DNA of 25,535 nt from CAZCVI01 sp964502145 (GCA_964502145.1 CAZCVI010000100.1:1-25535); one strand, 5' to 3'; numbered from the stretch's first letter, positions 1 through 8,665 are shown. A program made the numbers and translations. The notes: generated by a model from the sequence alone, not told the origin.

Positions 1-56
1 GAAGATCGAATAATAGCTTTCCTGGTGTAAAACCCCGTATCTCCCGAAATAAACGC

Positions 57-315
57 AAGCGCTTAGGGAAGATTGTCTGGAAATAAACGAACGGGGGGAA
101 CTCACCGCTACAAAATTTATTGTGCTCGATTCTAACTGGAGCGACGGTTGGGATGGTTGGACATAATCTGGGGCGTTTCAGCATTATCTGATAAAAACTC
201 ATTCGTTAAACCCGTTGACTTTTGCAATTCATGCATCAAATATCTCCTCAAATTTAGTTATGGTGATATTTTACTCCATCTAAAAGAAAAAAAAGGTGTG
301 GTTCCCTAAGCGCTT
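57..315. repeat. 14-bp perfect inverted repeat bounding a 259-bp segment
   Basis: AAGCGCTTAGGGAA at 57-70 is the exact reverse complement of TTCCCTAAGCGCTT at 302-315. Each arm contains the self-palindrome AAGCGCTT. The segment between holds the candidate peptide ORF at 132-236. I see no clear target-site duplication outside the arms, so a MITE-like element is only one possibility. A pair of sites for one DNA-binding protein is another. Confidence 0.5.
132..236 (-). CDS. possible 34-residue peptide ORF of unknown function
   Basis: This short reading frame has an ATG at 236 and a TAG at 134-132. A strong Shine-Dalgarno, GAGGAG (249-244), lies seven bases upstream of the ATG. The peptide starts MHELQKSTGLTNEF and ends NHPNRRSS. 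It is hydrophilic, lacks cysteine and has no signal or membrane segment. It lies between the arms of the inverted repeat 57/315. The other two minus-strand frames are also open from here to the left edge of the window, so openness by itself is weak evidence. The ribosome binding site is the main support. Leader-like acidic residues followed by a basic tail would suit a small modified-peptide precursor, but I recognise no family and no maturase is visible. Confidence 0.3.
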   Translation of the reverse strand: MHELQKSTGLTNEFLSDNAETPQIMSNHPNRRSS

Positions 316-416
316 ACAAAGCAATTTCCTTTAGTATGGATGGGTTGGCGTGAAAAGAAGATGAGTTCTAAGAGAAAAGACCACCTCTTTGGGCGGCATT
401 TGGGCGATAATGGGGT

Positions 417-578
417 TTACTTTCCAGGAGACTTTGCAACACACGCCCAAATTTTCAGGATAAAAAGGCCAGGGATATTTATTATCGTCCGTGCTGTTCC
501 TTTTCTTGAACGGTTTGGCACAATAATTTTTTGCCCATCCCGGCTATACACCGCGCTATTTACAGCATTCATATGCTC
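417..578 (-). pseudogene. decayed WD40 beta-propeller repeat fragment
   Basis: On the minus strand the codons from about 578 read EHMNAVNSAVYSRDGQKIIV, then after a few residues KGTARTIINI, and stop at a TAA (419-417). This closely follows a canonical WD40 blade: a GH-like dipeptide, VNSAVYSPDG, then DGTARIW. The match begins just after an in-frame TAA (581-579), the GH position reads EH, and only one blade remains. No gene with a normal start covers it. It is best read as the remnant of a larger WD40-repeat protein. The plus-strand frame over the same bases is antisense noise. Confidence 0.5.
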
Positions 579-646
579 TTAGGGCAAGAGATTCTGTTCA
601 AGGCAATATAAATCGACACCGGACTGTTTTTATCCCGCCAGCGGAT

Positions 647-2203
647 TTATGCAGAAATTGGGTTGGCCTCTTCCTGGGTATAATCGTCAATATTCCGCAA
701 TTCCGGGGAAAACCCAATACCCAATAAGATAACCTTCTTTCCTTTGCCCAGGTATTGTTCATAATAGCGTTTATCTTTGATTTGTTGTAGCGCTTTTTCG
801 CCGTTGCCCAGTTTGAATTCTATAATATATATGTATAAATCTGTTTTCACAACCATGTCAATGCGTCCGCGACTGGTGGGATGTTCTGGGCTTACTTTGC
901 CCATGGCGGTTTTTAAAACCAAATAGAAAACCAAATGATAGTATTTTTCCGCTTCACTGGTGACCAGGTTATAAGGTATGGCTGCCAGGAACGTTTTCAT
1001 CTGCTCAATAAAATAGGAGATGTCATTCATGCGCAACGCGTTTTGAATCTCCGAACCCAGATTATTGAATACTTTAGGCGGTTGACCGGCAAATTCTGCC
1101 AATAAATGTTTGGTGAAGGCTTGTTCCACCTCGCGGTTGGGGTAAGATAAAAAATAGGCGTCATCTTTCTGTCTCTTGATGGTTAAATACCCAGTCTGAA
1201 AAAGCAATAAATCGATATCTATCATGCTGACATCAAAGCTATTAAAAAAAGATTCATCCACCACCAGGGATTCCAGACTCCTCACGTCCACACTTTTCAA
1301 ACGAGCCATTTTAATCAGCATGGAAGGCGTTCCGGTTGCAAACCAAAAGGATTTAAATTTTTTCTCGGCAAAAAAATGGGTAATAGAGACTGGATTATAA
1401 ACAAAGGTCTCACCATCCCAGGAATACCCATTATAAAAGTCCTTGAGCTTCATAAACAAGGTTTCCCTGGAGTAATCGGGCACGGTGGTGGAGTATTCCT
1501 CAATATAGTCAGCGAAATAGAATTCAATCTCCTCCGAGGTATAACCCAGGAGTTTTATAAAATCACTATTAAAAGTGATATCTGCCAAATGATTCAGATC
1601 ACTGAAAACAGATAGGCGACTGAAGCGGGAAACTCCGGTCATAAAGAGGAAACGGATATTTCTTTCTTGGCTTTTGAGAAGTCCAAAAAATGGCTTGAGG
1701 ACACTCCGATGTTCCTCGGCTTTTTCAGGGTTATCCAAGTAATCGGTAATCGGTTTGTCGTATTCGTCAATAAGGATCACAATGGGTTTGTTTTTGGACA
1801 GTTTTTGAATGAGGTCCAGAAATAAACCGGGAATACTATTCCCTTCTATTTGCACAGCATTTTCTCTGGCTTGTCTGTGCAACATGTCAGTTAACGCTTG
1901 ATAAATTCCAGTGGCTTGGGAGAAAACCTCGGAGAAATCCATGTGCAATACGGTATACGTCTCCCACGCAATCTTGTCATAAATCCAGCAATCTTTAAAG
2001 AGTTCCTTATTGCCCAGAAAAATCTCCTTCAACGTGGAAACCAGCAGGGATTTCCCAAAACGCCGGGGCCGGGAGAGAAAGAATGCGCCACCCTGGTTAA
2101 CAATTCTATAGATATATTGGGTCTTATCCACGTAAATGTAATTGCCATTAATTAAATTGGAGAAGGTGGATATGCTGATGGGTAGTTTTTTTCTTTTATT
2201 CAT
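647..2203 (-). CDS. AAA-ATPase-like protein with C-terminal PD-(D/E)XK nuclease-fold domain
   Basis: The protein belongs to the widespread family joining an AAA-ATPase-like domain to a PD-(D/E)XK fold (Pfam AAA-ATPase_like plus PDDEXK_9). Its biological role is not established. With the ATG at 2203 it has 518 residues. The family signature P-loop RPRRFGKSLL lies at about residues 45-54, and the Walker B stretch IVILIDEYDK at about 141-150. The C-terminal nuclease-like core has D449 (GRID), then E462 and K464 in IIEFKLG. The ATG at 2203 follows AAGGAG with nine bases between. The frame extends upstream to an ATG at 2230 and a TTG at 2233, but neither has a comparable ribosome binding site. It stands alone with its own promoter, and nothing nearby suggests a toxin-antitoxin or restriction partner. 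Confidence 0.9.
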   Translation of the reverse strand: MNKRKKLPISISTFSNLINGNYIYVDKTQYIYRIVNQGGAFFLSRPRRFGKSLLVSTLKEIFLGNKELFKDCWIYDKIAWETYTVLHMDFSEVFSQATGIYQALTDMLHRQARENAVQIEGNSIPGLFLDLIQKLSKNKPIVILIDEYDKPITDYLDNPEKAEEHRSVLKPFFGLLKSQERNIRFLFMTGVSRFSRLSVFSDLNHLADITFNSDFIKLLGYTSEEIEFYFADYIEEYSTTVPDYSRETLFMKLKDFYNGYSWDGETFVYNPVSITHFFAEKKFKSFWFATGTPSMLIKMARLKSVDVRSLESLVVDESFFNSFDVSMIDIDLLLFQTGYLTIKRQKDDAYFLSYPNREVEQAFTKHLLAEFAGQPPKVFNNLGSEIQNALRMNDISYFIEQMKTFLAAIPYNLVTSEAEKYYHLVFYLVLKTAMGKVSPEHPTSRGRIDMVVKTDLYIYIIEFKLGNGEKALQQIKDKRYYEQYLGKGKKVILLGIGFSPELRNIDDYTQEEANPISA

Positions 2204-2251
2204 ACTTGCATACTCCTTACCGAGAGCCATCAACGGAACCCGGTATTTTTA

Positions 2252-2280
2252 AAGATACCACTGCGATGGGGAAAAGTCAA
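2252..2280 (-). promoter_or_regulatory. sigma-70-type promoter for the AAA-ATPase gene
   Basis: Minus strand: TTGACT (2280-2275), a 17-base spacer, then TATCTT (2257-2252) preceded by TGG, which makes an extended -10. The predicted start near 2245 leaves about a 40-base leader before the ATG at 2203. Confidence 0.6.
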
Positions 2281-2418
2281 GGAAAAGAGGCCACAGAATA
2301 CGCGGATTAATATTACCTATGGCTGCCTGCTAATTACCCATAGCAGGACAAACGCCACCCAACCTGCACTGGATGTATGGCTTTTCTGGTAAAACTTTTG
2401 CAAATTTACAAATGGTTC

Positions 2419-2447
2419 TTGATTTTTACGACACCTTTTGATATAAA
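2419..2447 (+). promoter_or_regulatory. sigma-70-type promoter for the secreted protein at 2489
   Basis: TTGATT (2419-2424), a 17-base spacer and TATAAA (2442-2447). Transcription would begin near 2454, about 35 bases before the ATG, and could continue into the ABC permeases downstream. Confidence 0.65.
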
Positions 2448-2488
2448 TAAGGGGTAGCTAATTTCTTTTTTTGTTCCAGGAGTCTGAA

Positions 2489-3124
2489 ATGAAACGATTA
2501 TTACTTTTTATATTTTTGCTTGCCGTATCGGTGACGCTGGTTCGTAGCCAGGATTATGATATCCGAAAATTGAAATGGGGCATGTCCTTTGACGAGGTTA
2601 AAAAAATAGAGGGCCTCGAAACCGAACTATTCAAAGAAGATGATTTATTGGGGATGCGCGTCGATGTTAATTTTGGTTTCGATTACAAGGGGTTGTATGC
2701 GGTGATCTATTCGACACGGGGCAGTGAATTTGCCTTCCAAGCAGACGATGTGTTACGCAAAAAATATGGGACGCCAATCATCGGCATGGATTATTCCTTT
2801 ATCATGCAATCGAAAGATCTTCTGAAACACTACCCGGATGTAGTGATCGCGATATTTGAGAAAGGCGACCTCTCGCTGCTGGAAGATGTCAAAAGCGAGG
2901 ACGAACGCAAACTGATCGGCAATGTCCTGTCCAAACAAAACATGTGGGCTTACGGCAATACAGTCACTCTCTTGCTGAAGAGTCCCGAAGTCAGCCGCTT
3001 GAGCTATTGGTCCAAAACCCATCACGAAGAAAACAAGAAAAAATTCGCAGATTTTATGGTGGAATTAAAAAAATCCCTGCTAAATAAAAAAACAGTCACA
3101 GATGACGATTCAGAAAAAATCTAA
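2489..3124 (+). CDS. secreted protein of unknown function (211 aa)
   Basis: I do not recognise a characterised family. The ATG at 2489 is chosen because AGGAG (2478-2482) lies six bases upstream; an in-frame TTG at 2471 has no such site. The N-terminus MKRLLLFIFLLAVSVTLV is a signal peptide, probably cleaved before QDYD. The mature protein opens with LKWGMSFDEVKKIEG, a WGM-(S/K)-x-(D/E)-E-V-K motif common at the start of secreted bacterial proteins and lipoproteins of unknown role. No lipobox cysteine is visible. The rest is mixed alpha/beta and highly charged, with a lysine-rich C-terminus. It precedes an ABC permease pair by 75 bases. It is much too short and unlike in sequence to be the usual oligopeptide-binding protein, so a link to transport is only positional. 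Confidence 0.8.
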   Translation: MKRLLLFIFLLAVSVTLVRSQDYDIRKLKWGMSFDEVKKIEGLETELFKEDDLLGMRVDVNFGFDYKGLYAVIYSTRGSEFAFQADDVLRKKYGTPIIGMDYSFIMQSKDLLKHYPDVVIAIFEKGDLSLLEDVKSEDERKLIGNVLSKQNMWAYGNTVTLLLKSPEVSRLSYWSKTHHEENKKKFADFMVELKKSLLNKKTVTDDDSEKI

Positions 3125-3131
3125 ATGGCTT

Positions 3132-3158
3132 CCCAGCACTCCCATAATTCCCATTACT
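3132..3158 (+). repeat. three 9-nt units of the CCCATAATT type
   Basis: The triplet CCC recurs at 3132, 3141 and 3150, giving CCCAGCACT, CCCATAATT and CCCATTACT. The middle unit is identical to units in the hairpin array at 25445-25474. No inverted partner arm is visible nearby. It fills the spacer between the secreted protein and the permease gene. Confidence 0.5.
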
Positions 3159-3199
3159 AATTGCCATCCATGAAAGTCTTCCCAAAATAAGGCAACAGC

Positions 3200-4153
3200 T
3201 TGAAGGCCTATTTAATTAAACGCCTGCTGCAATTGATTTTTTTATTGGCCGCGGTAGCCACTATCGTGTTTTTCCTGGTGCATTTTATTCCCGGTGATCC
3301 GGCTGCTTTTATTCTGGGAGAATTCGCCAGTACCGAAGACATCAATCGTTTACACCACCAACTGAACCTGGACAAACCTCTGGCTTACCAATACATAAAA
3401 TTCATCAAAAACCTGTCCGATGGAAGCTTGGGGGAATCTCTCTATGACGGACACAGTGTAAGTCAGTCGATATTAGCCGTTCTTCCTTATACTATTTACT
3501 TATCTCTCGCTGCCATGTCGCTTGCACTCTTGGTTTCTTTCCCGCTTGGCATATGGGCGGCATGGCGAGAAAATACTTTTAGCGATGCGGCTGTGACTCT
3601 TTTCAGTGCTATAGGATTGGCTATTCCTAATTTTTTTCTGGGCCCACTTTTGATTGTTTTATTCTCGGTGAAACTGAAATGGCTGCCCGTTTCAGGTACA
3701 GAAGGATTAAAAAGCATCGTGCTACCTGCCCTAACTCTGGCCACCTCGATGTGCGCCCTGTTGACCCGTATTATCAAAACCTCTCTGGCTACGGAACAAA
3801 AAAAACCCTATGTGTTGCTGGCACAAGCTAAAGGTCTCTCCTCTTACGAGATTCTGCGCCATTTTCTGTTAAAAAATGCCATGATTCCTATCGTGACCAC
3901 AGTGGGCTTACAATTGGGAGCGTTACTCACGGGTACAGTGATTACCGAAACAGTATTTTCCCGGCCAGGAATCGGGAGCTTGCTCATGACTGCCATTCAT
4001 CGCCGTGATTATCCCATGGTGCAGGGAATTGTTGTGTTTATTACTTTTGTTTACCTGCTTTTCAGCTTTTTAGTGGACATGTCCTATTTTTTCCTCGATC
4101 CCAGGATAGGATATGAAATAAAAAACAAGCATTATAAACAAACCAATGTTTAA
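3200..4153 (+). CDS. peptide ABC transporter permease, DppB/OppB type
   Basis: Inner-membrane permease of the dipeptide/oligopeptide/nickel ABC importer family. It starts at a TTG (3200) and reads MKAYLIKRLLQLIFLL, the usual cytoplasmic start plus first helix. HFIPGDPA follows, characteristic of the DppB N-terminal domain, and then a large periplasmic loop and about five more helices. The cytoplasmic EAA loop is seen as AQAKGLSSYEILRHFLLKNA (about residues 210-230), where the ATPase docks. At 317 residues it has the normal family length. The ribosome binding site is weak. The gene overlaps the next permease by eight bases, so they are surely one operon. No substrate-binding protein or ATPase gene lies in the window, so the substrate cannot be told; peptides are the likeliest. 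Confidence 0.93.
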   Translation: MKAYLIKRLLQLIFLLAAVATIVFFLVHFIPGDPAAFILGEFASTEDINRLHHQLNLDKPLAYQYIKFIKNLSDGSLGESLYDGHSVSQSILAVLPYTIYLSLAAMSLALLVSFPLGIWAAWRENTFSDAAVTLFSAIGLAIPNFFLGPLLIVLFSVKLKWLPVSGTEGLKSIVLPALTLATSMCALLTRIIKTSLATEQKKPYVLLAQAKGLSSYEILRHFLLKNAMIPIVTTVGLQLGALLTGTVITETVFSRPGIGSLLMTAIHRRDYPMVQGIVVFITFVYLLFSFLVDMSYFFLDPRIGYEIKNKHYKQTNV

Positions 4154-4967
4154 CCTCCGCGCCCAAAACCTGCACCTTGTTATCGGTCTCTTTGTACTGG
4201 CTATACTCCTGTTGGTTTTCGCGTTCTTTCTGCTGACCCGGCCCTTGTCTATCGAAATAAACATGAACCAGCGCCTGTGCCCTTCTTCTGCCGTTTATCC
4301 GCTCGGCACTGATGAATTGGGACGCGATGTGCTTTCCTGTCTTATTTACGGCACTGGCATTTCATTGTTCATCAGTGTGACCGTTGTTTTTTTATCTCTA
4401 TTGACCGGTGGTTTCTTGGGGCTTGTTTCTGGACTCGCGGGTGGGGTGCTTGATACTCTGATTATGCGCCTTGTGGATATCCTTTTGGCTTTCCCAGGCA
4501 TTTTGCTCGCTATTGCTTTGGCTGCATTTTTCCACCATGGTTTGTTTATCCTTATCCTGGTGTTGTCTATTACTGGATGGGTAGAATATGCCCGCCTCAT
4601 CCGGGGCCAAGTACTCAAATACAAGCATAAAGAATTTATTCTCGCGGCCAAAACCTATAACGCCACTTTTTTTCATATCATTTTCCATCACCTTGTGCCC
4701 CTGGTGCTGCCATTCATGTTGGTTCAAGCTTCACTCGGTTTTTCCAGTGTTATCCTCGCTGAATCCAGTTTGAATTTTCTGGGCATTGGTTTGGAACCCG
4801 GCATTCCTACCCTGGGACAATTGATCGATGCTGGTCGCGATCACTTATTCGATATCCCCAGGCTTTTCCTGTGGCCGGGAGCCGTGCTTTTTCTGATTAT
4901 TCTGGCTTTCCACTTTATCGGCGAAGGAATACGAAAAATAGTTTCCGCACGCACTGAAACACGTTAG
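4146..4967 (+). CDS. peptide ABC transporter permease, DppC/OppC type
   Basis: Second permease of the same importer (273 residues). It has an N-terminal helix, then YPLGTDELGRDVLSCLIYG, the hallmark of DppC/OppC proteins (LGTDxxGRDxxSRxxxG). About five further helices follow, and an EAA loop around AAKTYNATFFHIIFHHLVP. A LAESSLNFLGIGLEPG segment near the C-terminus is also typical of the family. Its ATG lies inside the end of the upstream permease, pointing to translational coupling. The operon appears to end here: ATPases (DppD/F) often follow, but the next gene is an unrelated TraB/GumN protein with its own promoter. Confidence 0.93.
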   Translation: MFNLRAQNLHLVIGLFVLAILLLVFAFFLLTRPLSIEINMNQRLCPSSAVYPLGTDELGRDVLSCLIYGTGISLFISVTVVFLSLLTGGFLGLVSGLAGGVLDTLIMRLVDILLAFPGILLAIALAAFFHHGLFILILVLSITGWVEYARLIRGQVLKYKHKEFILAAKTYNATFFHIIFHHLVPLVLPFMLVQASLGFSSVILAESSLNFLGIGLEPGIPTLGQLIDAGRDHLFDIPRLFLWPGAVLFLIILAFHFIGEGIRKIVSARTETR

Positions 4968-5005
4968 CAAAAAAGAACATTTTTTTCTCCTAAAACTTCA
5001 AAATG

Positions 5006-5014
5006 TGATATAAT
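5006..5014 (+). promoter_or_regulatory. extended -10 promoter for the TraB/GumN gene
   Basis: TG (5006-5007), one base, then a perfect TATAAT (5009-5014). No good -35 box is visible 16-18 bases upstream, as is usual for extended -10 promoters. Transcription would start near 5021, just ahead of the AAAGGAGGT ribosome binding site (5026-5034). Confidence 0.6.
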
Positions 5015-5038
5015 ACAAAGACAATAAAGGAGGTCTAC

Positions 5039-5923
5039 ATGACGGTAATGTGGAAAAAAACAATGTTGATTCTTTTGGTCCTATCACTTCCCCAAAATTA
5101 TATCTTCAGCCAGGGGAAATCGTTCTTATGGAAAATCGAGTATCGGGGAGGAGCCAGTTATTTATTGGGTTCGGTGCATACATTAAAACAGGAACACTAC
5201 CCGCTAAACGCCACGATCGAAACAGCCTTTACTCAAACCGAAGCCCTGGCTGTAGAGGCAGATATCTCCAGCCCCAATGCCATGGAAGCAGGCATGCAAT
5301 TGCTCCAAAAAGGGATGTACACGGGCGATGAGAAATTGGAAAAAAACATCTCCCGGAAAACCATGAATCTGCTGCAAAAGAAATTGCAAGAATTGAATAT
5401 GGAGAACATGGGTTTTTCGCAATTCAAACCCTGGATGGTCGCCATGGTGCTTCTCCAAACTGAACTGGCTAAAATGGGTTTTGATCCCAATCTGGGTATT
5501 GATAAATATTTTCTGGACAAAGCAGCCAACAAAAAAGAGGTAGTGGAACTGGAAGGGGTTGAATTTCAAGTGAAACTACTTGAAAGTTTCACCAAAAGCG
5601 AAAGCGAGGCATTTCTGCTCTCCACTATCCTTGAAATTGATCAGTTAAAAACCGAATTAGATAAAATGATCGAAGCATGGATGGCTGGAAATATCCACGT
5701 TATGGAAGAACTGTTGACTGGCTATGTAAAAAAGAACCCGGAAGTCGAAGCACTTTACCGCAAGATGAATGATGATCGTAACGTGGGTATGGTGCAGAAA
5801 ATCGAATCCTATCTCAAGTCCGGGAAACGTTATTTTGTCATTGCCGGTGCCGCCCATATGATTGGCAAAAATGGCATTGTGCAAACACTCAAGAATAAGG
5901 GTTATACCGTCACCCAACTGTAA
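5039..5923 (+). CDS. TraB/GumN family protein, secreted
   Basis: Member of the TraB/PrgY/GumN superfamily, whose distant relatives include the Tiki metalloproteases; bacterial members are mostly uncharacterised. The start has a near-perfect ribosome binding site. A signal peptide (about residues 5-25, LILLVLSLPQNYIFS) implies export. The family N-terminal motif is seen in FLWKIEYRGGASYLLGSVH, with GSVH at residues 44-47. An acidic AVEADIS segment follows, and the C-terminal block FVIAGAAHMIGKNGIVQTL carries the second conserved histidine and glycines before GYTV. At 294 residues it has the usual length for single-domain GumN-like proteins. It is followed after 28 bases by the M14 peptidases, and the three may be cotranscribed. 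A role in peptide or protein turnover is inferred from the neighbours only. Confidence 0.88.
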   Translation: MTVMWKKTMLILLVLSLPQNYIFSQGKSFLWKIEYRGGASYLLGSVHTLKQEHYPLNATIETAFTQTEALAVEADISSPNAMEAGMQLLQKGMYTGDEKLEKNISRKTMNLLQKKLQELNMENMGFSQFKPWMVAMVLLQTELAKMGFDPNLGIDKYFLDKAANKKEVVELEGVEFQVKLLESFTKSESEAFLLSTILEIDQLKTELDKMIEAWMAGNIHVMEELLTGYVKKNPEVEALYRKMNDDRNVGMVQKIESYLKSGKRYFVIAGAAHMIGKNGIVQTLKNKGYTVTQL

Positions 5924-5951
5924 ACAATTTGTTAAAATGGGAGAATAGACT

Positions 5952-8627
5952 ATGAATTCTAAAGGTATCACGCGCATGGGGTTGATTTTTGGGATTTTTG
6001 TATGTATTGCGGCCAGTGGATTTTTTAATGTTCCTAGCACCGCGCAGGAAAATGTCCAGCCGGAAACACCGGAAAAGTACTTTGGCTTTTATCCTGGCAC
6101 AGACAGGAAAATATTCGCTTATGAAACGCTGCTTAACTACTTCCAGAAGCTGGAAACGACATCACCCCGTATCAAAGTAGAAAAAATCGGCCTGTCTCCG
6201 ATGGGAAAACCGATGGTTATCGTTTTTATTTCCGCCGCTGAGAATATTAAAAACCTGGCTGCCTTAAAGGAGATTAACCGCAAGCTGGCACTGGACGCGG
6301 AACTTTCCGACACGGAGCGCACCGCGTGTTTTGAGCAAGGAAAAGTATTTGTACTGGGCACTCTGTCCATGCATTCGGATGAAATAGCACCTGCCACTGC
6401 ATCACCCTTGATCGCTTATGATCTGGCTGTTACCCAGGACCCACAGAAATTAAAATGCCTGGAAGATGTTGTTTACATGATGGTGCCCAACCATAATCCA
6501 GATGGCATGGACATGGTTGTTGAGCATTACCAGAAATACAAGGGCACCAAATACGAGGGCTGCCCCCTACCCAACGTGTACCATAAATATGTGGGTCACG
6601 ATAACAACCGCGACTTTGTCACTCTTTCACAAAGCGATACCAAAGCCATTGCCGCCCTATTTAATCTTGATTGGTTCCCCCAGGTCATGGTGGAGAAACA
6701 CCAGATGGGCTACCGTGGGCCCAGGTACTATGTCCCCATCAATCACGATCCCATTGCCGAGATCATTGATGCTGGCATCTGGAACTGGATCGGCATATTT
6801 GGTTCCAACCTGATGAAAGATATGACTGGCGCCGGGTTGGCCGGTGTTTCACAGCATTATTTGTTCGATAATTATTGGACTGGCTCCACCGAGACATGTA
6901 TCTGGAAAAATGTCATCGGTTTTTTAACCGAGGCTGCCAGTGTCAAAGTCGCGTCCCCTATTTTTATTGAAGCCAATGAACTTACTGTCGAAGGCAAGGG
7001 ACTTTCCGAGTATAAAAAGAGTGTGAACATGCCCTTACCCTGGCCTGGAGGCTGGTGGCATCTCGCTGATATTGTCCAATACGAGGTGGTCTCCACCCTG
7101 TCTATTCTCCAAACCGCTGCCCAGCACCGCGTGGATATCTTGCGCTTTCGGAACGATCTTTGCAAAAAAGAAGTGCTCTCAGGTCACACCCAGCCCCCGT
7201 TTTATTATATTTTACCCATAAAGCAACACGATCAAAGCGAATGGGTGGTTCTGGTCAACCTGCTCATAGAACACGGCATCACCGTGTGCCAATTGACCCA
7301 AAACACGGTGATCGCAGGTCAAAATTATGCTAAAGGCGACATTGTTGTACCTATGTCGCAACCCTTCCGCCCCTTTATTAAGGAAGTACTGGAACCCCAG
7401 GAATACCCATTACGTCATTATACTCCCAATGGCGAAATCATTAAACCCTACGACATCACCACGTGGTCTTTACCCTTACATTTTGGCGTCTCGTCCGTAA
7501 CCGTGAACCGGAAAGACCAATTACCCACTGATTTCCAAAGTTTACTGCAAAAAATTGACTCTCCGTTTACCCTGTCCACCCCTGCCCCTGAAAATTTCAG
7601 CGCCGCGATTCTCACTGTCACCAATAACGAGAGTTATAAGGCCGCTTTTACCGCTATCAAAGAGGGGTTCACCGTGACCCGGCTAAAAAAAGCCGTTGTG
7701 TTGAACCAGGTCACGTTTAATCCCGGTAGTTTTATTATTAGTGGCACCGGGAAAAACAACAGCGCATTAAAAAAGTTCTTGAAGGAGTTGTCCGTCACCC
7801 CCATCTTTCTGGAGAACACCACCACTCTGGAAACCCAGCCTGTCAAAATACCCAGGATCGCCCTCGTGGAAACGTATTTCCATGATATGGATGCCGGATG
7901 GACCCGTTTTGTCCTCGATTCCTACGCCATACCCTTCAAGATCATTCATCCCGGAGAATTTGAAACGCTTGATCTGAGCAAAAACTATGATATGTTGATT
8001 TTTCCCGATTCCATCAAAAGTATTCTGTTAGACGGCAAAGACAAAAGCGGCGATGATTATCGTATCAGTGCCTTGCCTCCTGAATTCGCACGGGGAATGG
8101 GTGAAAAAGGCTTGGAAAAGGTATTCATTTTCTTGGACAACGGCGGTATGATCCTTTCATGGGGAAATTCCACCGAAATATTTATGGGTATGCAAAAAAT
8201 GACTCTTCCCAACTTGCCCAAAGAGGAATTCCAATTGCCAGTGAGTAATATTGCCGCAAAAATAGAAAAAAGTGGCTTGTATTGCCCCGGTTCATTGATG
8301 AAACTGGACCTCGTGCCCGGGCACCCGCTTACCCTTGGTTTACCCGAACAAATCGGTATTTTTTATCGCGGCAAACACGTGTTTCGCACAATTATCCCCG
8401 AACGGGATATGGACCGCCGGGTCATCGGGAAGTTCCCAGAAAAAGATATTCTCCTCAGCGGCTATTGCGAAAACCAGGAAAAAGTAGGCAATCAAAGCGC
8501 CCTGGTCTGGCTCAAAAAAAATAAAGGTCAACTGGTGTTGTGTGGATTTTCTCCCATTTTCCGCGCCTCGACCCATGTTTCTTATAAATTGTTGTTCAAT
8601 ACCATCCTGTTGCCCCCCTTGCAGTAA
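5952..8627 (+). CDS. secreted M14-family zinc carboxypeptidase-like protein (copy 1)
   Basis: Metallocarboxypeptidase-like protein of 891 residues. It has an N-terminal signal or anchor segment (residues 9-24), then the M14 catalytic domain to about residue 400. Zinc ligands fit H141 and E144 (MHSDE) and H250 (EKHQMG). The substrate-binding asparagine and arginine are in HDNNRDF (218-220), with HNPDG just before. The catalytic glutamate is probably E327 in LTEAAS. The roughly 490-residue C-terminal part includes a region starting RIALVETYFHDMDAGWTRF with IFPDS and FLDNGG segments, matching the GATase1-like domain found on such M14 proteins. GGGAGA seven bases before the ATG is a good ribosome binding site. 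All catalytic residues appear intact, so activity is likely, but specificity is unknown. A near-identical-length paralogue follows after 38 bases. Confidence 0.9.
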   Translation: MNSKGITRMGLIFGIFVCIAASGFFNVPSTAQENVQPETPEKYFGFYPGTDRKIFAYETLLNYFQKLETTSPRIKVEKIGLSPMGKPMVIVFISAAENIKNLAALKEINRKLALDAELSDTERTACFEQGKVFVLGTLSMHSDEIAPATASPLIAYDLAVTQDPQKLKCLEDVVYMMVPNHNPDGMDMVVEHYQKYKGTKYEGCPLPNVYHKYVGHDNNRDFVTLSQSDTKAIAALFNLDWFPQVMVEKHQMGYRGPRYYVPINHDPIAEIIDAGIWNWIGIFGSNLMKDMTGAGLAGVSQHYLFDNYWTGSTETCIWKNVIGFLTEAASVKVASPIFIEANELTVEGKGLSEYKKSVNMPLPWPGGWWHLADIVQYEVVSTLSILQTAAQHRVDILRFRNDLCKKEVLSGHTQPPFYYILPIKQHDQSEWVVLVNLLIEHGITVCQLTQNTVIAGQNYAKGDIVVPMSQPFRPFIKEVLEPQEYPLRHYTPNGEIIKPYDITTWSLPLHFGVSSVTVNRKDQLPTDFQSLLQKIDSPFTLSTPAPENFSAAILTVTNNESYKAAFTAIKEGFTVTRLKKAVVLNQVTFNPGSFIISGTGKNNSALKKFLKELSVTPIFLENTTTLETQPVKIPRIALVETYFHDMDAGWTRFVLDSYAIPFKIIHPGEFETLDLSKNYDMLIFPDSIKSILLDGKDKSGDDYRISALPPEFARGMGEKGLEKVFIFLDNGGMILSWGNSTEIFMGMQKMTLPNLPKEEFQLPVSNIAAKIEKSGLYCPGSLMKLDLVPGHPLTLGLPEQIGIFYRGKHVFRTIIPERDMDRRVIGKFPEKDILLSGYCENQEKVGNQSALVWLKKNKGQLVLCGFSPIFRASTHVSYKLLFNTILLPPLQ

Positions 8628-8665
8628 ACGCGCTGGAAAATCAGGTTGGCTGGAGATCGTAAACA

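Noticed and set aside
1..202. Two further minus-strand frames open to the left edge
   Set aside because: Neither has a start with a ribosome binding site or recognisable residues, and both overlap the better supported short ORF. A partial gene beyond the edge cannot be excluded.
340..582. Open plus-strand frame of 80 codons
   Set aside because: It lies antisense to the WD40 remnant, has no family features and no ribosome binding site.
2326..2347. Hairpin CCTGCT/AGCAGG as a terminator
   Set aside because: No T-run follows on either strand, and it lies between divergent promoters, where no transcript should end.
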